Of a DNA stretch of 25,000 bases, positions 11,460-20,920 are shown piece after piece. A program made the position numbers and the translations under genes. Below the pieces are notes generated by a model. It was not told the origin of the DNA and made no database searches. It saw only the letters and a list, made by a program, of their open reading frames with translations. Origin of the DNA: Chrysomallon squamiferum (lineage: Eukaryota > Mollusca > Gastropoda > Neomphalida > Peltospiridae); assembly GCA_012295275.1 (NCBI GenBank), contig CM022674.1:2785742-2810741 (forward strand), read 5' to 3'. The number at the start of each line of letters is the position of its first letter. Within the stretch, counting starts at the first letter, position 1.

Positions 11460-11551
<92 letters not shown>

Positions 11552-11678
11552 TATATATATATATATATATATAGACAATTGAAAAATGTCTTTAAATTCA
11601 ATAACAAAAATAATGATATTGATCTATTGGTTATATTGCACACACATGCACACACACATACACATATATATGTATATA

Positions 11679-11716
<38 letters not shown>

Positions 11717-11786
11717 AATATAACCAATAGATCAATATCATTATTTTTGTTATTGAATTTAAAGACATTTTTATATATATATGCAT

Positions 11787-11831
<45 letters not shown>

Positions 11832-11843
11832 CTATCTAAATTA
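11341..11843. repeat. Composite microsatellite locus, duplicated and inverted
   Basis: A ~58-bp non-repetitive unit (core TTTAAATTCAATAACAAAA ... ATTGGTTATATTGCACAC) occurs three times: forward at 11341-11400, forward at 11581-11640 (exactly 240 bases later) and inverted at about 11713-11772. Each forward copy ends in a CA tract; the inverted one is preceded by GT. The second and third copies extend much further as mirror arms. The left arm runs TAATTCAGATAGAAAAAGA (11434-11452), (GA)n (11470-11550), (TA)n, unit, (CA)n. The right arm runs (GT)n, unit, (TA)n, (TC)n, then the reverse complement of the same border (11825-11843, one mismatch). The inverted repeat therefore spans about 11434-11843, with its centre near 11670. 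The 139-codon minus frame over 11308-11727 repeats the peptide CNITNRSISLFLLLNLKT only because the DNA is duplicated. Confidence 0.93.
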
Positions 11844-12440
11844 TGTTTTTTTTTGTTCTCGAAACATGCTTTAAAAAAATGAAAAAAGAAATAAGAAAAA
11901 CAAAAAACAAAACAACAAAATAACCCACAGAAAAACATGATTAATAAAAATATTAATACATAAATAAATAATGAAAAAATAATGAAAAAATCAGTACATA
12001 AATTGCTGTTCCTTTGGCTTCTTAGTCTTTGAAGTAGCACTTAATTTGGAGTTCATAAGACTCGTTTTTATTTTTATTATATATATATATTTCTCTACGA
12101 AACTATAAAACTATATTTTATTTTTTAAGGAAACAAAAATACCAACTGAAAAAAATCATTCAGCTATGATAGTTTCCTTTTCATTCGAAATTTAAATTTT
12201 TTAAATCTCTTTTTATTTTTTATTTTTTCATCTTCTTCTTTTTAAAGGTATTATTACTATTATTATGTGTCGTTGTTATTGTTATTGTTGTCGTCGTCGT
12301 TGTTGCTAATCAAAGGCGATAGTAAACTGGAATATCTGTTATACAGAAAAAGCTTTTCTGACCTTTCCTGTCCATTTTGTTATTGTACACAGTGCGAATG
12401 TTTAAATTCAGTCAGATTAATTTCTGAACTGAAATCGAAA
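11844..12440. other. A/T-rich spacer with a mixed ATT/GTT/GTC patch
   Basis: Poor in C+G and full of short A and T runs. A triplet patch lies at 12249-12305. The 89-codon minus frame (11771-12040) is phenylalanine-rich with an Arg-Glu tail from the TC tract and is not a gene. The 65-codon plus frame at 12267-12464 starts in the triplet patch. Confidence 0.65.
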
Positions 12441-12950
12441 ACTATGACGTCACTGTACACGTAAATCACGCTGCGCATGCTCATAAAGAAAGAAACACGA
12501 TTACTAGTTTACTGTCCGACATGAGAAAATAAAACCCGCTTGTCACTGCAGAGGATAATTTGTTTTGTGTGACAAACCACGAGCCAAAACATTTCATAGA
12601 TGTTGGCCTGATTCATTGCACGGCATTAAGTTGAAGTCTTTGGTTTAAAACACTTCGTGATCGACCTCTGGGTAATTTTCTAAAGAAAGCACTCGATGTT
12701 TAACTGTGTTAAAAGTGACAGCAGCGTTTAGAAAATAAACTTGAAGTCGAATCAGATTCGGTTCTGTGTCCGTCATCGCGGTTTCGTTAATGACGTCAAA
12801 TATCCAGAGCCTCTCTTTCGGTGAAGAACGATTTATTAAATTGTGCGAAAACGGACCCGTTTTTTTTTCTTTTTCTTTTTCCCCTCGGTCTTAAATTTCC
12901 TTGTCTCTCTGACAAGCTGGTTAGTTGTGATGTCGGAGTACGAAGTTAAA
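12441..12950. promoter_or_regulatory. Unique block with two CRE octamers and NRF1-like site (candidate regulatory)
   Basis: This stretch is free of microsatellites and has more CpG than its surroundings. It holds TGACGTCA at 12445-12452 and again at 12791-12798, CTGCGCATGC at 12471-12480 (close to the NRF1 palindrome), and an AACCACGA RUNX-like site near 12576. No open frame of note. It could be a promoter or enhancer, but I see no TATA box, transcript start or downstream exon that would fix it. Confidence 0.35.
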
Positions 12951-12952
12951 TA

Positions 12953-12989
<37 letters not shown>

Positions 12990-12996
12990 AATGTTA
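12951..12996. repeat. A27 flanked by 9-bp inverted repeats
   Basis: TAACATTTT (12951-12959), 27 A (12960-12986), G, AAAATGTTA (12988-12996). The flanks are perfect reverse complements. Confidence 0.85.
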
Positions 12997-13140
12997 CAAA
13001 TATTTCCATCAACGAGCTAAAAGCCTAAAGATTTGAGATGAAAAACAAAAAAATAAATAAAAAGTAACAAATGATGGCGTCAGTGTTAAAACATGTAAGT
13101 GAAGTCTTCAATTTCCTTTTTACAAACATCGAGATTTTAG

Positions 13141-13144
<4 letters not shown>

Positions 13145-13176
<32 letters not shown>
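13145..13176. repeat. T32 run
   Basis: Uninterrupted T. With the A27 run about 160 bases upstream it could pair as a foldback. The intervening 13000-13144 is non-repetitive and includes ATGATGGCGTCAGTG followed at 13095 by GTAAGT, a possible but unsupported tiny exon end. Confidence 0.95.
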
Positions 13177-13177
<1 letters not shown>

Positions 13178-13418
13178 TTTGTAGAAGAAACAGTTGTTTT
13201 AGAAGTATTAAACATTTGAAAACAGCTACTGTCAAAAAAAATCAATTAAAAAAAATCACATAGCGTTACTGTTTAATCTTCGACACGGCATCACATCATC
13301 TGAACAAATAGAAGTATCAGTAGTTGAAATATTACCAGCATCTGGAAATGTTATCTAATAATCTTCATGTAATAACATTTCACCGCGGAGTTCACTACTG
13401 CAGCTGTCACTCTTGCTA
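13177..13418. other. Unique AT-rich spacer, nothing recognised
   Basis: Non-repetitive bases between the T run and a triplet tract. Confidence 0.6.
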
Positions 13419-13745
13419 CAACAACAACAACAGCAACAACAACTACTACAACTATTACTACTACTATTTATCATAATGATAAAATAATAAGAGCAACATA
13501 AATATTATTGCAAAATCTCAATAAATACCTACCAACATATATACGTACAACATATCATAAACAAACAAATAAACTGATAGCAAAAGAAAAGAAAATATCA
13601 ATAAAAATAATAGTGTTACTATAGTAGTAATAATAATAATAATAATAATAATAGTAATAACAATAATAATAATAGTAATATAATAATAATAACAATAATA
13701 GTAATAATAATAATAGTAACAATAATAATAATAATAATAATAATA

Positions 13746-13776
<31 letters not shown>

Positions 13777-13851
13777 TCATAATAACAATAATAATAATAA
13801 TATTAATAGAACAATAAAAGAAAAAGAAAAAAAAAAAATTTCAAAAAACAG
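13419..13851. repeat. AAC/ACT patch and long mixed AAT/AGT/AAC repeat
   Basis: AAC and ACT triplets (13419-13470), AT-rich spacer, then a long AAT field with scattered AGT and AAC variants (13618-13808) and A-rich sequence leading into the long A run. Confidence 0.94.

Positions 13852-13916
<65 letters not shown>
13852..13916. repeat. A65 run
   Basis: 65 consecutive A, followed by CC and a further run of about 13 A. This is the longest homopolymer in the window. It may be a retroposition tail or slippage; no retroposon body is recognisable upstream, where there is only AAT repeat. Confidence 0.96.
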
Positions 13917-13918
<2 letters not shown>

Positions 13919-14111
13919 AAAAAAAAAAAAACAACAGAAGACGAATTAACTATTAGATAAAAACCAATTGGTTATGTTGATGTCTGTGCTCAGTTGCAGG
14001 CTGTGTTAACGGATTTGACGAGATTAAGGAGCACATAACAGTAAAACTGATGCAAGTGCGAATGGTCTGCTTACAGTAGGATTCGTCGTTACACGCAGAA
14101 TTTTCTCTCAG

Positions 14112-14193
14112 GACCAGAAAAACTCGATTCCGCCATGGACTGTCAATGCGATATGATGACAGAGGATTTACTAACTTGTAAAAATTTTGGTTG
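14112..14193 (+). other. Candidate small coding exon (5' end), unassigned
   Basis: A possible exon bounded by TTTTCTCTCAG on the left and GTAAGTT on the right (donor at 14194). Inside, GCCATGG at 14133-14138 gives an optimal animal start context. From ATG at 14135 the frame reads MDCQCDMMTEDLLTCKNFG and then breaks in phase 2 at the donor; unspliced, it stops two codons later. The stretch is unique and richer in G+C than the A-rich DNA before it. I do not recognise the peptide. A first exon without the left acceptor is also possible. A GTAAGT hexamer is expected several times by chance here, so support rests on the coincidence of the three signals. Confidence 0.22.
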
Positions 14194-14345
14194 GTAAGTT
14201 AAGTATTGCTTATATAGTCATTAATAATATATTTATATTTTTCCAATAATATTCTATTTTGGGGCTTTTTTAAAAATCTATTTTGTTAATTTGTTTTGAT
14301 TTTATATATGTATTCCACTGAATTGTAAAGCATTATTACCCCATG

Positions 14346-14772
14346 ACGTATCATACCATACCATACTGTACTATACCATAGCGTAAAATACCATACCATA
14401 CCATACCATACCATACCATACCATACCATACCATACCATACCATACCATACCATACCATACCATACCATACCATACCATACCATACCATACCATACCGTG
14501 TAATACCATACAATATCGTACGTACCTTTCTGTATCCTAATGTACGTAACATACCATACCACACCATACCATACCATACCATACCATACAATACCGTGTA
14601 ATACCATACAATACCGTACGTACCTTTCCGTACCCTAACGTACCGTACCATACCGTACCGTACCTTACCATACCATAATGTACCATACCATACCATACCA
14701 TACCATACCATACCGTACCGTACCGTACCGTACCGTACCATACTATGCCGTACCATACCATACCATACCATA
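14346..14772. repeat. (CCATA)n pentanucleotide array with 98-bp internal duplication
   Basis: 21 perfect CCATA units at 14391-14495, then variant units (CCGTA, CTTTC, CCTAA). The variant segment beginning ATACCGTG occurs at 14493 and again at 14591, so a 98-bp block was duplicated with divergence. CCGTA units are concentrated at 14641-14740. On the minus strand all three frames are open because a 5-bp period shifts through the same five codons, giving WYGMV repeats (up to 161 codons). That is a property of the repeat, not evidence of a gene. Confidence 0.97.
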
Positions 14773-14820
14773 GAGCACTGCTCAAGACTGCACTATATTA
14801 CAGTATATGTCTCTGTATTA

Positions 14821-15197
14821 TACTACACTACACTATATTATATTACACTATGCTGTGCTAGTCCATTCTGTAGTACATTACACTATACTACACTATACTA
14901 TATTACACTATGCTGTGCTAGTCTATTCTGTAGTACATTACACTACACTACTCTATACTATATTACACTGTGCTGTGCTAGTCCATTCTGTAGTACGTTA
15001 CACTATACTACACTATACTATATTACACTATGCTGTGCTAGTCTATTCTGTAGTACATTACACTACACTACACTATACTATATTACACTGTGCTGTGCTA
15101 GTCCATTCTGTAGTACGTTACACTATACTACTCTATACTATATTACACTGTGCTGTGCTAGTCTATTCTGTAGTACATTAAACTACACTACACTATA
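14821..15197 (+). repeat. 60-bp minisatellite with 120-bp higher-order period, six units
   Basis: TGCTGTGCTAGT recurs at 14851, 14911, 14971, 15031, 15091 and 15151, exactly 60 bases apart. Odd units carry GTCCATTCTG and mostly TACGTTA; even units carry GTCTATTCTG and TACATTA, so the true repeat is a 120-bp dimer. Each 60-mer is itself twelve 5-mers, most ending in TA (TACTA, CACTA, TATTA), pointing to an origin from a CACTA-type pentanucleotide. Because 60 is divisible by three, one plus frame stays open for 124 codons (14807-15181) with a 20-residue period; it ends at TAA 15179-15181, created by a single C-to-A difference from the other units. Confidence 0.96.
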
Positions 15198-15978
15198 ACC
15201 ATACTACTAACATACCAGTATGGAACAACTTATACTATTTATCTGTATAAATTGGTAAAACAAGCTAATGGAGTTCTTGTATTTTTAATTATTATTATTT
15301 GTTTTTTTAATAAATCTATATTCTTCAGAGTTATGTTACTGTTTCTACATTACAACGTTTAAAAATAAACTTGGTTTAAACTGTTAAACCACATCAAATA
15401 GAAAAAAGTAAAACATCGCGGGACTTTGTGAAGAAATTAAATAAATCCTGTTAGTACTGTACTGATACGCCATTTCTGTTTAGAGTCAAGCAATCTGGAT
15501 TAAATGAGACCAACACATTTTATTACTCGAAATTTGTTCTGCCACATATCTTCATCCCCTGCATCCTAAACCCACTCTGGCATTTTAACCCATTGGCAAA
15601 AGACGATGAATATTCAACAGTTATTATTAACAAAAAAAAAACACAAACATACAATTTTATTTTCCAAATATCTGCTCTCTACAGCTGATCGTACTGAATT
15701 ATCTGGGGCTTCGGATGGATTTGTAATGGAAAATAGTGATGCTAAAACAAACACGTGTTACTGCAGTTAGCTTCTCTTACAAGTGATGTGTAAATATAAG
15801 CTTCAGATACTTGTTCTGCAGAGTGCTGTTCTTTGCCATGGACTGTCGATGGAGTAAATATTGAGGTTCTCTTGAGACATCTTTGGATTACGCTGGCTTT
15901 AGTTCTATTAGAGAACGAGGCATTTTATGTTCATAGTTTGACATTTTTGAAAAAAAATGATTTGTCTCTTTTTTATAG
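15198..15978. other. Unique spacer, nothing coding recognised
   Basis: About 780 non-repetitive AT-rich bases. It includes a 10-bp palindromic E-box AACACGTGTT (15750-15759) and a GCCATGG context near 15837 whose frame stops after eight codons. The 111-codon frame starting at 15833 becomes low complexity once it enters the CTGT tract. Confidence 0.6.
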
Positions 15979-15981
15979 CTG

Positions 15982-16016
<35 letters not shown>

Positions 16017-16150
16017 GTGTGCATGCGTGTGTGTGTGTATGTCTACATATATATTATTCGTCACACACCGATAAAAACAAACACACATACACACATACAT
16101 ACAAACACGTGTGTATGTGTGTATATACATGTATTTTTATGGGTATATCT
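15979..16150. repeat. (CTGT)n, (GT)n and (CA)n composite
   Basis: CTGT units (15980-16014), GT (16020-16042), then CA and GT patches meeting around ACACGTGT (16105-16112), a palindromic junction of CA and GT runs. Confidence 0.94.
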
Positions 16151-16159
16151 CTCTCTCAC

Positions 16160-16295
16160 TATTGCTGATGTTATTGTTGTTGTTATTGTTGCTCTTCTTC
16201 TTCTACTTATTATTATTACTATTATTATTATATTATTATTATTATTTTATTATTATTGTTATTATTATTAGTAGTAGTAGAAGAAGTAGTAGTAG
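16160..16295. repeat. GTT / CTT / ATT / AGT triplet repeat
   Basis: GTT, CTT, ATT and finally GTA/GAA triplets in one phase. Open frames of 68-104 codons read poly-Leu/Ile/Tyr. Confidence 0.93.
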
Positions 16296-16299
16296 CACT

Positions 16300-16640
16300 G
16301 TCAATTCCAAGTTATAACTTTCTAAATAAAACTTGATAAAAGGAGAAAACAATTAATCACTAATTCTATAATGAAATACCGAAACCCTATCTCACTGAAC
16401 ACTCCTCAGTCCAAATTACGGGTATTGCTTCTTAAACTTGTGATCCTGCTCTGCCAGAGACCGTGAAAGAATGAGTCAATTAAACTAATGAAATATCACC
16501 ATACTCATCTAGCCATACTCCTACTACCTCTCACTTGAACCGGGATCGGCATAATGATACACATAGGATGCAGATTATCTTTCCTAAGCTGATGCTGTCC
16601 CTTGCGGGGTTTCTACTGTAAGTGAATCACTTAGAGGTCT
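16300..16640. other. Unique spacer, possibly part of a SINE-like element
   Basis: Non-repetitive and less AT-rich than average. AAGTGAATCACTT (16620-16632) is a short inverted repeat just before the tRNA-like segment. No gene recognised. Confidence 0.5.
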
Positions 16641-16720
16641 TTGATGATGCGACAGTCTGGTGGGTTCGCTTTGAAGAACGTAAGCTCGTGCTGAGTAAGG
16701 GGATTCGATCCCAGCAGTAA
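16641..16720 (+). mobile_element. Degenerate tRNA-derived SINE head (candidate)
   Basis: GGATTCGATCC at 16701-16711 differs by two bases from the RNA polymerase III B-box GGTTCGANTCC, and TGCGACAGTCTGG at 16648-16660 resembles an A-box with a GC/CG swap. The separation of about 54 bases suits a tRNA-like unit with a long variable region. The minus-strand peptide over this point contains AGIESPYSARAYVLQ, close to the AGIEP-type translation that antisense tRNA-derived SINEs often yield. No intact cloverleaf can be folded by eye: the T-stem is only three pairs. A 12-base T run follows at about 16746. tRNA-derived SINEs are known from cephalopods; family not assignable. Confidence 0.38.
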
Positions 16721-16839
16721 GAAATCGTTTTCTCTGTTGTGATCTTTTTTTTTTTTCAGTCGATGACAAGAATGAAACTACAAAACAGACAGAAAGATAC
16801 AGACAAAGAACGAGAAAGAACAGATTGTGGAGAGGGAAG

Positions 16840-17060
<221 letters not shown>

Positions 17061-17285
17061 AGAGAGATGAATGGATAAAGAGATATACAGATATACAGAC
17101 ATGTAGATGAAGAGATTACTGGATAGATAAGCACATAGACATTGTACAGTTAGATTAGAGATATAGAAATTTTAGAATGGCAATTAGAAAGCTATGGATA
17201 GAACATTAAATTAAATAATCAGAGAGGCGCACCTATAGAGACAAGAGATAGGTAATAGATATACGCACAGAAAGTTAGAAGGAGT

Positions 17286-17344
17286 GAAAAACAAGAGGGA
17301 GAGAGAGAGGGAAAGAAATGAGATAGAGAGATAAAGAAAGACAT

Positions 17345-17398
<54 letters not shown>

Positions 17399-17421
17399 AG
17401 AAAGACATAGAGAGACAATGC

Positions 17422-17489
<68 letters not shown>

Positions 17490-17604
17490 CAGAGACATAG
17501 ACAGAGCGAGAGAGAGATCGACAGAGAGACAGACAGAGAGATAGACAGAGAGAGAAACAGAGAGAGACAGAGAGAGAGACACAGAGAGATAGATAGATAG
17601 CGAG
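17286..17604. repeat. (GA)n composite with repeated AT-containing interruption
   Basis: GA tract broken by the block GAGATAAAGAAAGACATAG at 17328 and again at 17392 (64 bases apart), showing that a GA segment with its interruption was duplicated. The right end passes through GACA, GATA and into CA. The spacer 17061-17285 is GATA-like, then unique and purine-biased. Confidence 0.97.
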
Positions 17605-17819
17605 ACACACACACACACACGTACACAACAAGACACACACACACACAGCACACACGTACACACACACACACACACACGCACACATACACAACAAGACACA
17701 CACACGCACACACACGTACACACACACGTACACACACACACACGCACACATATATACACAACAAGACACACACACACACACACGCACACACACGCACACA
17801 CACGTACACAACAAGACAC
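17605..17819. repeat. (CA)n tract with four embedded TACACAACAAGACAC units
   Basis: The 15-mer TACACAACAAGACAC is found at 17622, 17685, 17755 and 17805, separated by CA runs with CG and GTA variants. This is a minisatellite of 50-70-bp irregular period built on CA. All three minus frames are open for 179-202 codons at once, the signature of a dinucleotide repeat and not of a gene. Confidence 0.95.
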
Positions 17820-18129
17820 CGATATTTACAAAGATATAAAACGTGAGAGATTTTCTTTCATCTGACTGACAAGGTCACTGAGGTTTGCGTGACGTGCGTG
17901 ATCACTGCGGACAATTCCTGTTTTATTAGAAAGTCTTGTACGTTTCCATTTAAATCTTAATCAACGTGGCCGTCGTTACCAAGCAGATGACCCCGCGGCG
18001 ACTAATGCAGATCAGTCTGTTTAGACTTTGTCACAACGTTCTGGCACGTAATGCTTACAGTTAGTCTGGGTATTCTTTTGTTCTGATGGTAGTGTTTTGT
18101 TAAACAAAAAGAAAAGGTATGCAGAAGTG
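17820..18129. other. Unique spacer, CpG-containing
   Basis: Non-repetitive; includes TGACGTGCGTGATCACTGCGG (17890-17910) and CCCGCGGCG (17992-18000). No gene recognised. Confidence 0.6.
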
Positions 18130-18840
18130 AATTTAATAGTCTTTGTTATAGTAATTAGAATAGTTGTAGTAGCACTAGTTAGTAGTTGTACTAGTAGAAG
18201 TAGAAGTACTAGTAGTGATGGTATTTTTATAGTGTAGACGTATTAATAAATTACTAATAGATTTAGTAACAGAAAAAAGATGGTGGTAGTAGTAGTTGTA
18301 AAATAGTGGTATTAGTATTAGTAGTAATAGTATTAGTAGTAATAGTAGTATTAGTAATAATAATAATAACAGTAATAGTAAAATGGTAACTACTAGTAGT
18401 AGTGGTAAAATTAGTGAAAATAGTCGTAGTAGTAGTGATGGTTGTCGTAGTGGCAGTTGACACAGTAATAAACGTAGCTGCAGAAGCAAGTAGTAGAAAT
18501 TGGTTGGTAACATTAGTTCTAACACTGGTAACGGTAGTAGTTGTAGAAGTAACTATCGTTGTATAGGTAGCAGAACTAACAGAGTTGTTGTCATAGTCGT
18601 ACTAGTTTTAATTGTATTGGCTTAGTTATATTACTGATAATAGTATTAGCAATAATAGCTGTGGTAGTAGCTGATGTTTTAGTATCACTAGTTACCGTAG
18701 CAGCAGCAACATAAGAGAAGTAATAACAGTAAAAATATTATCAGTCGCAGTAGATGTAGTAGCAGTAGTAGTAGTAATAGTGGTAGATGTAGTAATATGA
18801 GCTGTAGCAGCAACAGAAACAGTAAAAGCATCTCTGACGA
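18130..18840. repeat. Second degraded GTA/TAG/AAT triplet field
   Basis: About 700 bases of GTA-type triplets with AAT, GCA and GTT variants, very like the field at 4280-4990 in length and composition. Purer patches sit near 18290, 18320-18350 and 18760. Minus-strand leucine/threonine frames (up to 116 codons) come from the triplet phase. Confidence 0.85.
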
Positions 18841-19582
18841 TATTCTTTAACTTTTGGAAAGTTCATGTTCTCCTAATGTAATGTAATAATGATCGAATCA
18901 GAGCGTTCTTTCTTTGCCCAGACAAACAAATGAGTTCTTATGTCAAGTTATAATCATTACAAATTTCGACATTTTTCTTTCCAAGGCCAGAGTTAATCAA
19001 TTAGAAAATTCTCTTCTTTTTTTTTTTTTTTCATTTTTTTTTTTTTTTTTTTTATTAAAAAATGCCAGACATATATTTTTTTTTCTCTGTCAAATTACAC
19101 ATTAATCTAATAAATGTAATGTTGCTTGCTAAGGAAAATGCGACGAATTGGAAACGTTTTTTGATTCGTTGAAATTTTTAGAATTCAGTTTTCGTGTTTC
19201 CAGTTTATGTTCGTACAACGTTGTGTTTTATACTGTGTTTACAGTTTTACAGGTGTTTAGAAAATTAACTTATTTTTGATGTTTATGATGTTTTTTTGTT
19301 TTTTTTTAATTTAAGAAGAGATATGATTAATGAAAGGATTAATGAAATGAAATAATGCAACCAAAGTAATCACACTAGCATTACAACCATTACAATCACC
19401 ATCTAACAGTTATTAGTCACTATATTACAATCACCACTACAGTCACCATTAGAATAACTATCACGGTCCCTACCGCAATCATCACTACGACCGCAACCAC
19501 TGAAAACACAACGACTACTACCACATCATATCAGTCTCTAGAACCATCATGTCATGACTACTAACAAGTCCATTATAATCAC
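18841..19582. other. AT-rich spacer with T runs and a degraded ACC/ATC/ACT field
   Basis: T runs at 19017-19053 with short interruptions. From about 19360 to 19545 the sequence is a decayed triplet field (ACC, ATC, ACT, ACG). No gene recognised. Confidence 0.7.
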
Positions 19583-19659
19583 CATATTATTACTGTTATT
19601 ATTATTGTTATTGTCATCATTCATCATCATAATTATTATTATTATTATTGTTATTATTA

Positions 19660-19721
<62 letters not shown>

Positions 19722-19722
19722 T
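19583..19722. repeat. (ATT)n, last 60 nt perfect
   Basis: Imperfect ATT/GTT/ATC passes into 20 perfect units (19663-19722). A 66-codon frame reads poly-Ile. Confidence 0.97.
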
Positions 19723-20640
<918 letters not shown>

Positions 20641-20716
20641 CATATGAACATATACGTACGTACACATATACACACACAGAGGCAGAAAGACAAATAACAG
20701 ACAGGTAGATAGGAAG

Positions 20717-20920
20717 AATGGATAGATGACGACGATGATGATGACAGTGATAGCAACTACAACGACGATGGTGTTAATGATGATAATAATTATAATAGTA
20801 ATAACAAAGATGAAGTGATGACGATGAAGTCAGCAGTGTCAACGATGTTGATGAGATCGATGATAATTATTATAATTACGATGACAATTATGAAGATGCT
20901 GATGATGACGAAATATACGA
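20717..20920. repeat. Degraded GAT/GAC/AAT triplet field
   Basis: GAT-type triplets with many variants. The last part reads as an acidic frame (Asp, Glu, Asn, Tyr rich) ending at TAA 20931-20933, but it has no start codon, an in-frame stop at 20811 and a change of phase upstream, as expected of a decayed triplet repeat. Confidence 0.8.

Noticed and set aside
14391-14495. Telomere-like repeat
   Set aside because: CCATA is not a known animal telomere unit (TTAGGG type) and the array is interstitial and mixed.
14286-14785. 161-codon minus frame of WYGMV repeats (silk- or glue-like composition)
   Set aside because: A 5-bp repeat gives the same five codons in all frames; other frames are open too and there is no signal peptide or splice support.
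14131-15848. Shared 13-mer GCCATGGACTGTC near 14133 and 15837, suggesting paired alternative exons
   Set aside because: By rough estimate a few exact 13-mer pairs are expected by chance in 25 kb, flanks do not align, and the second frame stops after eight codons.
16641-16720. Functional tRNA gene
   Set aside because: No complete acceptor, D or anticodon stems can be formed and the T-stem is short; only promoter-box-like remnants remain.
17211-17819. Three overlapping minus frames of 179-202 codons
   Set aside because: All three frames being open together is the mark of GA and CA repeats, not of coding selection.
17605-17819. CRISPR-like spaced repeats in the CA tract and elsewhere
   Set aside because: Spacing is uneven, spacers are CA repeat rather than unique sequence, and the DNA is clearly eukaryotic.
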